DNA of 6,126 bases from Treponema sp. (GTDB lineage: Bacteria > Spirochaetota > Spirochaetia > Treponematales > Breznakiellaceae), in the NCBI GenBank assembly GCA_031264395.1, contig JAISEB010000271.1, forward strand, positions 1 through 6,126. The letters run 5' to 3'. The stretch's first letter is position 1; each line of letters begins with the position of its first letter. Positions 1 to 5,546 of the stretch are shown in pieces. Position numbers and translations under genes: made by a program. The notes below the pieces were generated by a model, which worked only from the letters and a program-made list of their open reading frames with translations, did not search any database and had not been told where the DNA came from.

Positions 1-72
1 TACAAAAAACGCGCCGTTTACGCCGCGGCCAGGGCCATGGCGGAAGGCCGCCTGGCGGGAGAGACGGTGTAA
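1..72 (+). CDS. C-terminal end of an unidentified protein (5' end outside window)
   Basis: Frame 1 is open from the first base to a TAA at 70-72 and gives 23 residues that end in GRLAGETV. The stretch is rich in Ala and Arg, has mostly G or C in the third codon position, and looks like a terminal amphipathic helix. Both fit a real gene of this genome. It is too short to identify, and I do not recognise the family. The frame starting at base 2 is also open across this interval, so the reading frame is a judgement based on codon use and on the stop before the gap. No hairpin with a U-tract follows the stop, so readthrough towards the reductase cannot be excluded. Confidence 0.5.
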   Translation, partial: YKKRAVYAAARAMAEGRLAGETV

Positions 73-119
73 AATCCCGCCGCTTTTTCCCGAATTTAAA
101 GGGGCTCCAGGCGGAGGAA

Positions 120-148
120 TTGACGTTCGAAGGCTTTTTTTATACACT
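120..148 (+). promoter_or_regulatory. Predicted sigma-70 promoter of the reductase-kinase-cyclase operon
   Basis: A -35 box TTGACG (120-125, five of six consensus bases) is followed by a 17-base spacer and a -10 box TACACT (143-148, four of six). An overlapping alternative -10, TATACA (141-146), would leave a 15-base spacer. With the 17-base arrangement the start of transcription falls at about 154-156, on the ATG at 155. The spacer carries a run of seven T (135-141). This is the only gap longer than a few bases in the + strand block, which is where an operon promoter would be expected. The call rests on motif match and position only. Confidence 0.5.
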
Positions 149-154
149 ACGAAT

Positions 155-1018
155 ATGGAAGAGCGGATTTTGGGAAGAACCGGCTGCAAGGCGGGCGTGT
201 TTGCCTTTGGGGGCATTGCTGTCCGGGATACGGTTCAGGCGGAAGCGGATCGCGCCGTCGCCGAGGCTGTGGAACGGGGCGTCAACTATTTTGACGTCGC
301 GCCTTCCTACGGCAACGCCCAGAACATACTGGGGCCCGCCCTGAAGCCGTACCGGAACGGTGTGTACCTTGCCTGCAAGACCGAAGGCCGTACCAGAGAG
401 GCGGCCCGCGCCGATCTGGAAAACAGCCTCCGTCTGCTTCACACCGATCATTTTAATGTTTACCAGCTTCACGGCGTCCCGCCTGAAGACGCGGAGCGTG
501 TCACGGGACCGGGCGGCGCCCTTGAAGCCCTGATCGAGGCAAAGGAAAAAGGGCTCATTCTCAACATAGGCTTTTCGACGCATTACGATTCTGTCGCCCT
601 TAAACTCATGGACGCCTTTGATTTTGACACGATCCTCTTTCCGGTAAACTGGGCCTGCGGCATACGGGACGGCCTTGGGGAAGCGGCCCTGAAAAAGGCG
701 GCGGAGCGGAACATGGGGCGCATCGCCATCAAGGCGCTTGCCGGCCGGGCCAAAGAAGCTTCGGACGACGGGTATTCCAAATGCTGGTACCGGCCCATTT
801 TTGACGATCCCGTTCTTGCGGATCTTGCCCTGCGTTACACCCTTTCAAAAGACGTGCACACCGCGGTGAGTCCCGGTGATGTTCGCATGTTACGGCTTGG
901 ACTTTCCATCGTTGAAAAATACGGAGGAAAGCCGCCGCCCCTTTCGTCCGGGGAATTTGAACAGCTCAAAAAACGCGCCCTGGAAACGGACCGGACGATC
1001 TTCGCCCCGGTTGCCTGA
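155..1018 (+). CDS. Aldo/keto reductase family oxidoreductase
   Basis: This 287-residue protein is a cytosolic NAD(P)H-dependent oxidoreductase of the aldo/keto reductase TIM-barrel family, which reduces aldehydes or ketones to alcohols. The N-terminus MEERILGRTG matches the usual first strand. All four catalytic residues are visible: Asp47 and Tyr52 in FDVAPSYG, Lys75 in ACKTEG and His106 in YQLHG. Further barrel strands are GFSTH (139-143) and IAIKALAG (190-197). The region around AVSPGDVRML (237-246) lies where the family binds the cofactor phosphate. Length is slightly below the usual 300-330, and there is no C-terminal ferredoxin domain. ATG155 is the first ATG, GTG or TTG in frame within the window. 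It has no Shine-Dalgarno sequence at normal distance; GGAGG at 113-117 is far too distant. The stop TGA overlaps the kinase start by one base. The substrate cannot be told from sequence. Confidence 0.92.
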   Translation: MEERILGRTGCKAGVFAFGGIAVRDTVQAEADRAVAEAVERGVNYFDVAPSYGNAQNILGPALKPYRNGVYLACKTEGRTREAARADLENSLRLLHTDHFNVYQLHGVPPEDAERVTGPGGALEALIEAKEKGLILNIGFSTHYDSVALKLMDAFDFDTILFPVNWACGIRDGLGEAALKKAAERNMGRIAIKALAGRAKEASDDGYSKCWYRPIFDDPVLADLALRYTLSKDVHTAVSPGDVRMLRLGLSIVEKYGGKPPPLSSGEFEQLKKRALETDRTIFAPVA

Positions 1019-1020
1019 TG
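1016..1020 (+). promoter_or_regulatory. TGATG stop/start overlap coupling reductase and kinase
   Basis: The reductase stop TGA (1016-1018) shares its final A with the kinase start ATG (1018-1020). No purine-rich Shine-Dalgarno sequence stands 5-10 bases upstream, where the bases are CCCCGGTTGCC. Initiation at the kinase therefore probably depends on ribosomes finishing the reductase (termination-reinitiation). No other in-frame ATG, GTG or TTG occurs in the kinase before Met123, which lies inside its first PAS domain, so this start is well supported. Confidence 0.75.
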
Positions 1021-3732
1021 CCTTCCGGCGAACCTGTCCTGTCCCCCGTACATTCCGGCGGGACGGAGCAGGACATTGGAATAAAATACCTCGGACTCCT
1101 GCTTGAAAACAGTCCCGGCGCGGCCATCTTTCTTGACGGGGAAGGCCGCTTTGTCTACTGTTCCCGCGCCTTCCTCAACCTTGCGGGAGAAAAAGATTAC
1201 GCCGCCGTAAAGGGGCGGAAATTCGACGACGTTTACAGGGCCTTCGGCGATGAGGAATTCATAAGGCAGTCGCGGGAAGATTTCGGCCGCGCCATTTCTG
1301 GACACAGGACGGTTACGGCCGGCGTCAGCCTCGGCTTTTCGGGCAGGGGCAATTTCCGCAGTTATTCCATCAACTCAACCCCCGTAATGAACGGGGAGGG
1401 CGGCTGCGACGGTGTCCTTGTAATTTACAACGACATTACCGAACTTTTGCGCACCGAGGAGGACGAGCGTATCCGCGTCATGTTCGACACCACTCCCCTT
1501 GCCTGTACCTTCTGGGATGAAGACGGGAACCTTACGGACTGTAATGTCGCCGCGCTTAATCTTTTCAAGGTCGCCGCCAAGGAGGAATTCTGCAGCCGCT
1601 TTGACGATTTTTCCGCCGAGACGCAGGCGGACGGCAGCCTGAGCCGCCTTAAAATACGCGAGAATTACCGGGACACGCTTAAAAAGGGCATCCTGAAATT
1701 CCACTGGCTTCACCGCACGTCAGGCGGCGAATGGTTTCCCTGTTTTGTCACCCTTGTCCGCGTTGCCTTCGGCGACGGCTGGCGCGTCGTGGGTTACACA
1801 AGGGATCTCCGTGAAATGCGGGAGCTTGAAGACAAGGAACGCGAGGCGAATGAAAGGGCCCGCGAACTTGAGGTGCAGACTATGGCCGCGAAGGTTGCCA
1901 GCGAGGCGAAGAGCCGTTTCCTTGCGTCCATGAGCCACGAGATACGCACCCCCATGAACGCCATCATAGGAATGAGCGATCTCATGCGCACCGACAACCT
2001 TGACGAGACCCAGCGGAATTTTTTCAGCGACATAAAAAAAATGTCCAGAGCCCTTTTGCAGATCATCAACGACATACTGGACATCTCGAAGATCGAGGCG
2101 GGGAAGATGGAACTCTTCCCGGTGCATTTCAGCCTTCCCGAACTTTGCGACAACCTTTATTCCATAAGCCGTTTTACCGCGGAAGCCAAAGATCTGGAAT
2201 TCCGCTATTCTTTTGCCCCCGGCGTTCCCCATGTCATATATGGCGACGATGTCAGAATACGGCAGATACTTACCAACATCCTCAACAACGCGATCAAATA
2301 CACAAAGGAAGGTTATGTCGAATTTGCCGTTTCGCGCGCCCGCGAAAACGGAAAGGACCTTCTCCTTTTTTCGGTTAAGGACACGGGCATAGGGATCAAA
2401 AAGGAAGATTTTTCCCGGCTCTTCGGAAATTTTGAACGGTTCGACGGCAGGGCCAACCGGGGAATAGTAGGGACAGGCCTGGGCCTTTCCATAACCCGGA
2501 ATCTCCTTTCCATGATGAACGGGAAAATAGATTTTTCAAGCGAATACGGAAAGGGTTCCGTTTTTACCGTCAGCATTCCTCTTGTCGAGGGAGACGCGGA
2601 CAAGGTGGAGCAGAAGGTCCTCCATTCCAGGGTCATTGCCTCGGAGGAGACGCGGGTCCTCGTTGTTGACGACAGCCGCATTAACCTCCGGGTTGCCCTG
2701 GCTTTCCTTTCGACCCACAACATACACGCCGAAGCCGCCGGGGACGGAAAAGAAGCGGTTGCCATGGCGGCCGGGAAAAAATGGGACATCATCTTCATGG
2801 ATCACATGATGCCCGGCATGGACGGCATGGAGGCGGCGCGGCTCATCAGAGAAAAGGACCCCGCCGTGCCCATCATTGCCCTTACCGCCAACGTCGCCGC
2901 GGGCGTCCGGGAAGAATTTATTGAGGCCGGCATGAACGATATGATAGCAAAGCCCATAGACGCCGTGGACCTTAATCTGAAGCTTGCCAAATGGCTCAGG
3001 CCCGAACGGATAATCCGCTTTGAGGATGTTCCCTCCCGGAAACAAAGCGGGAAAGATCCCTCCGGTTCAAAGGGAACTGGAAGCGTTTCCGGCGGGGAGG
3101 CGGCCCGCCGTGAACACGGAGCGCCTCTTCCTGAAGCCGTACTGGATCGTGAAGAGGGGCTTGAAAGATACGGCGGGGACGGCGCCTTCTACGAAAGGCT
3201 CTGCGGCAGTTTTGTTTCCGATCACGGCGGCGACTGTGAAAAGATAAGGGCCGCCGTCCTTGCCGGGAACATCCCCGAGGCTCACCGGCTGGCCCATACG
3301 CTCAAGGGGACCGCCGCCCTCATAGGCGCCCGCGCCGCGCGCCGCGCCGCCGGAAATCTCGAGGCGGTTTTTTCGGGCATGAAAGACGGGGAGGGGCCCG
3401 GAGACGGAGATCCCGCCGCGCCGCCGCTTGAGGAACTGGAGACGGCGATGAAAAACCTCCTTGACGAACTGGGCCCCCGGCGGGAGGCGGGCGGGCATGA
3501 GGATTCGGCCGGGGAGGGCATACCCGCGCTTTCCTCGGGCGCGCTCATTCAAAAACTGGAGCCCCTCCTCAGATCGGGAAACACCGCGAGCCTGGAACTC
3601 ATTCCCGACATACGGAAGACTTTCGCACTGGACATGGAAGCGGCGCTTCTTGTAAAACAAATAGAAGACTTTGATTTTATTGCCGCCTATGGAACCCTCG
3701 GGAAACTGCGGCGTTTTGAAAAGGAAGACTGA
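1018..3732 (+). CDS. Cytoplasmic PAS-PAS hybrid sensor histidine kinase with receiver and HPt domains
   Basis: This 904-residue multi-step phosphorelay kinase has no hydrophobic stretch long enough for a membrane span, so it should sense an intracellular signal. Domain order: PAS 1 (about 25-140), PAS 2 (about 150-265), a charged helical linker (262-298), HisKA with His307 in SMSHEIRTP, then HATPase_c. The ATPase shows an N box with Asn420 and Asn424, DTGIGI (455-460) and GTGLGLSI (485-492). The receiver follows, with Asp551/Asp552, phosphoacceptor Asp595 in FMDHMMPGMDG, Thr623 and Lys645. A Gly/Ser-rich linker (about 670-700) leads to an HPt domain with His760 in AHTLKGTA. A further helical segment (about 838-901) ends the protein. 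All catalytic residues look intact. A Gly/Pro/Asp-rich insertion (790-803) splits the HPt helices. PAS ligands cannot be inferred; six Cys lie in the sensor half. The cyclase gene starts 2 bases downstream and is the obvious phosphorelay target. Confidence 0.95.
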   Translation: MPSGEPVLSPVHSGGTEQDIGIKYLGLLLENSPGAAIFLDGEGRFVYCSRAFLNLAGEKDYAAVKGRKFDDVYRAFGDEEFIRQSREDFGRAISGHRTVTAGVSLGFSGRGNFRSYSINSTPVMNGEGGCDGVLVIYNDITELLRTEEDERIRVMFDTTPLACTFWDEDGNLTDCNVAALNLFKVAAKEEFCSRFDDFSAETQADGSLSRLKIRENYRDTLKKGILKFHWLHRTSGGEWFPCFVTLVRVAFGDGWRVVGYTRDLREMRELEDKEREANERARELEVQTMAAKVASEAKSRFLASMSHEIRTPMNAIIGMSDLMRTDNLDETQRNFFSDIKKMSRALLQIINDILDISKIEAGKMELFPVHFSLPELCDNLYSISRFTAEAKDLEFRYSFAPGVPHVIYGDDVRIRQILTNILNNAIKYTKEGYVEFAVSRARENGKDLLLFSVKDTGIGIKKEDFSRLFGNFERFDGRANRGIVGTGLGLSITRNLLSMMNGKIDFSSEYGKGSVFTVSIPLVEGDADKVEQKVLHSRVIASEETRVLVVDDSRINLRVALAFLSTHNIHAEAAGDGKEAVAMAAGKKWDIIFMDHMMPGMDGMEAARLIREKDPAVPIIALTANVAAGVREEFIEAGMNDMIAKPIDAVDLNLKLAKWLRPERIIRFEDVPSRKQSGKDPSGSKGTGSVSGGEAARREHGAPLPEAVLDREEGLERYGGDGAFYERLCGSFVSDHGGDCEKIRAAVLAGNIPEAHRLAHTLKGTAALIGARAARRAAGNLEAVFSGMKDGEGPGDGDPAAPPLEELETAMKNLLDELGPRREAGGHEDSAGEGIPALSSGALIQKLEPLLRSGNTASLELIPDIRKTFALDMEAALLVKQIEDFDFIAAYGTLGKLRRFEKED
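3721..3727 (+). promoter_or_regulatory. Shine-Dalgarno sequence of the cyclase gene
   Basis: AAGGAAG lies inside the last codons of the kinase gene, 7 bases before ATG3735. It fixes the cyclase start and shows that its translation signal is embedded in the kinase reading frame, as expected in a compact operon. Confidence 0.7.
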
Positions 3733-3734
3733 TC

Positions 3735-4649
3735 ATGGAACAGGACAAGTACAGCATACTCGTAGTGGACGATGAAAAATCAAGCCTTCTTGTACTGAGC
3801 ACAATTCTTTCGCCCTTCTATAACGTCTTTACCGCGAAGTCCTGGGAAGAAACCCTGATCCGCGTACAGGAAGATCCCCCCGATCTTGTCCTCATGGACA
3901 TTGTCATGCCGGGAATTGACGGTTTTGAAGTGCTCAGGCGGCTCAAGGAAAATCCCGATACCCGGGGCATTCCGGTTATTATCATCACCGGACTTGACAG
4001 CGAGGCAAATGAGGAAAAGGGCTTTCTTCTGGGCGCGGTCGATTATATCACCAAACCCTTCAAGAACCCCATCGTCCTTGCCAGAGTCAATACCCACATT
4101 CAGATTGTGCGCCAGATGAGGATGATAGAAAGGCTCGGTCTCATTGATCCCCTGACCAACATCCCCAACCGCCGCTGTTTTGACGATCATCTGGGCGTGG
4201 AATGGCGGCGGGCCGTCCGGGAAAAGAGATCCCTTTCATTTTTGATGATGGATATTGATAAATTCAAGGACTACAACGATACCTACGGGCACCCCCAGGG
4301 CGACGTTCTCCTTAAAACCCTCGCGCTCATTTTTACCGCTTCCGCGCGCCGTCCTGGGGATCTTTCCGCCAGGATTGGGGGTGAGGAATTCGGCGTTCTT
4401 CTTCCCGATACGGCCCTGAAATCGGCCCTGGAAATAGCGGAAGAGATACGCTCCAGAGTGGAAGCCGCCCGCATCATTGCCCCGGACGGAAAAACGGAGA
4501 CTCATATCACAATTAGTATAGGGGTGGTATCTGAGATACCGGGGGTTGATAACATTCCGGCGGATTTTATTTCAAGGGCCGACAAGCTTCTCTACGCCGC
4601 CAAGGCAGGCGGCCGGAACCGCGTGTGTTCACAGCTTGACGAAGTGTGA
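3735..4649 (+). CDS. Response regulator with GGDEF domain (REC-GGDEF diguanylate cyclase)
   Basis: This 304-residue cytosolic protein is predicted to make c-di-GMP from two GTP when its receiver is phosphorylated. The receiver (about 6-122) has the acidic pair Asp12/Asp13, phosphoacceptor Asp55 in LMDIVMPG, Thr85 and Lys107 in YITKPF. A short helical linker leads into the GGDEF domain (about 132-298). That domain has metal-binding Asp173 in MMDIDKFK, Asn181 and Asp190 in the NDTYGHPQGD stretch, and an active-site loop GGEEF (215-219). Arg206-Pro-Gly-Asp209, an RxxD inhibitory site, sits exactly five residues before GGEEF, so product feedback inhibition is likely. Nothing catalytic is missing. 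The layout is that of Borrelia Rrp1 and of the WspR type, single REC plus GGDEF. It directly follows a hybrid kinase with HPt, which is its likely phosphodonor. Confidence 0.95.
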   Translation: MEQDKYSILVVDDEKSSLLVLSTILSPFYNVFTAKSWEETLIRVQEDPPDLVLMDIVMPGIDGFEVLRRLKENPDTRGIPVIIITGLDSEANEEKGFLLGAVDYITKPFKNPIVLARVNTHIQIVRQMRMIERLGLIDPLTNIPNRRCFDDHLGVEWRRAVREKRSLSFLMMDIDKFKDYNDTYGHPQGDVLLKTLALIFTASARRPGDLSARIGGEEFGVLLPDTALKSALEIAEEIRSRVEAARIIAPDGKTETHITISIGVVSEIPGVDNIPADFISRADKLLYAAKAGGRNRVCSQLDEV

Positions 4650-4651
4650 AC
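4627..4651. terminator. Hairpin across the convergent gene ends, possible weak bidirectional terminator
   Basis: GTTCACA (4627-4633) pairs perfectly with TGTGAAC (4645-4651). Inside it, CTT (4635-4637) pairs with AAG (4642-4644) around a GACG loop, leaving one bulged G at 4634. The result is a 10-bp stem that includes the cyclase stop codon (4647-4649) and lies just beyond the sigma factor stop on the other strand. Neither strand has a U-tract after it, so it is not a standard intrinsic terminator. It may stabilise 3' ends or assist termination in some other way. Confidence 0.35.
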
Positions 4652-4653
4652 GG

Positions 4654-5535
4654 TTACGCCGTTTCAAGAAATTCCCGCAAGGACGCGCTGAGGCGGGGAT
4701 GACGGAGGCGCCGGAGAGCTTTCTCTTTAATCTGTCTGACGCGCTCCCGGCTGATATTAAAAAAGGCGCCTGTTTCTTCCAGCGTCAAAGAGACGCCGGT
4801 GTCAAAGCCGGAAAGCATCCTGAGTATGGCCGCTTCGCGGGGAGGAAGCGCTTCAAGCGCCTTTTCAAGACGCTCGCGCATCACCGCGGAAACTGCCAGG
4901 GCTTCCGGGTCTTCGGCGTTTTTATCGGCGATAAAATCGCCCGGAACAGCGTCATCTTCTTCTCCGGCGGGCGTTTCGAGGGAAACCGGCGGCAGAGACG
5001 CGGTTTTTATGAGACACAGTTTTTTCTCGTCCCATCCCAGACGCTCCGCGAGCTCTTCATCATGGGGCTCACGGCCAAAAGTCTGGACAAAATCACGTGC
5101 TTCATTCCGCATTTTGTTTACCAGAGCTATGGTATGGGAGGGCAGACGGATGATGCGTGCATGGTTCTGAATTGAACGGATTATGGCCTGCCTGATCCAC
5201 CACACAGCGTAGGTGGAAAATTTGTAACCGCGCTTATGGTCAAACTTTTCGACAGCCCGCATAAGGCCAACACTGCCTTCCTGGATTAAATCGAACCAGG
5301 AAGCGCCGCCTGAAGTATATTTCCTGGCGATTGACGCCACAAGGCGCAGATTCGCGTTGATTACCTGATCTGTGGCGCGTTTCAATTCGGCTTTACTTTT
5401 TTCCGGGGCGGCGTTCTTTTTGATTGCTTCGATCTGTGTAAAGAGTTCCGTTTCCTCTTTTTCGGAGAGGAGCGGCGTTTTACCAATATCACGCATATAG
5501 AGGGCCTCAGTGCCGGCGCTTGTATATGTATTCAT
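4654..5535 (-). CDS. Sigma-70 family RNA polymerase sigma factor (no region 1.1, group 2-like)
   Basis: This 293-residue protein would direct RNA polymerase to a subset of promoters. Region 1.2 is at about 9-40 (ALYMRDIGKTPLLSEKEE). Region 2 is at about 61-132: core-binding FDLIQEGSVGLMRAVEKFD (81-99) and the -10 recognition helix in FSTYAVWWIRQAI (106-118). Region 3 is at about 133-180, and the 3.2 finger at 185-202 (SLETPAGEEDD). Region 4 is at about 215-290, with the -35-binding helix-turn-helix in ISRERVRQIKEKALRRLRH (261-279). Region 1.1 of the primary factor is absent and the length is about half that of RpoD, so an alternative RpoS- or group 2-like factor is likelier. Region 2.4 and 4.2 residues are close to the consensus, so the promoters it reads may resemble housekeeping ones. 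The start is supported by a Shine-Dalgarno sequence (5540-5546). The AAA ATPase gene lies 9 bases upstream in the same operon. Confidence 0.93.
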   Translation of the reverse strand: MNTYTSAGTEALYMRDIGKTPLLSEKEETELFTQIEAIKKNAAPEKSKAELKRATDQVINANLRLVASIARKYTSGGASWFDLIQEGSVGLMRAVEKFDHKRGYKFSTYAVWWIRQAIIRSIQNHARIIRLPSHTIALVNKMRNEARDFVQTFGREPHDEELAERLGWDEKKLCLIKTASLPPVSLETPAGEEDDAVPGDFIADKNAEDPEALAVSAVMRERLEKALEALPPREAAILRMLSGFDTGVSLTLEETGAFFNISRERVRQIKEKALRRLRHPRLSASLREFLETA

Positions 5536-5539
5536 AACT

Positions 5540-5546
5540 CTCCTTT
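5540..5546 (-). promoter_or_regulatory. Shine-Dalgarno sequence of the sigma factor, overlapping the ATPase stop
   Basis: Read on the - strand the sequence is AAAGGAGAGTTATG: the AAAGGAG lies 4 bases before the sigma ATG (5535-5533). Its first two A are the last two bases of the ATPase stop TAA (5547-5545). A ribosome terminating on the ATPase would cover this site, which suggests coupling or mutual occlusion between the two genes. Confidence 0.75.

Noticed and set aside
77..114. CCGCC (77-81) with GGCGG (110-114), and CTCC/GGAG (105-116), as a terminator after the first gene
   Set aside because: The first has a 28-base loop, the second only 4 bp, and neither is directly followed by a U-tract.
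113..124. GGAGG followed by TTG as a start for a small + strand gene (120-344)
   Set aside because: The GGAGG is only 2 bases from the TTG, too close for initiation; the frame overlaps the reductase out of frame and its product looks like a shadow. The TTG is better explained as part of the -35 box.
140..583. 147-codon open frame on the - strand opposite the reductase
   Set aside because: It lies wholly antisense to a gene with all catalytic residues, has no recognisable motif, and is the usual by-product of G/C-rich third codon positions.
1720..2232. 170-codon - strand open frame opposite the kinase, and similar long frames at 2536-3045 and 3067-3660
   Set aside because: All are antisense to well-defined kinase, receiver and HPt motifs, show no domain, and have no credible start context.
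4649..4663. AACGG/CCGTT stem as a standalone intrinsic terminator
   Set aside because: It has only 5 bp and no following T-run on either strand, so it is mentioned only as an alternative to the larger hairpin.
4546..5175. 209-codon + strand open frame running from the cyclase end into the sigma factor
   Set aside because: It overlaps the GGDEF 3' end in another frame and then runs antisense to conserved sigma regions 2-4; the protein has no recognisable feature.
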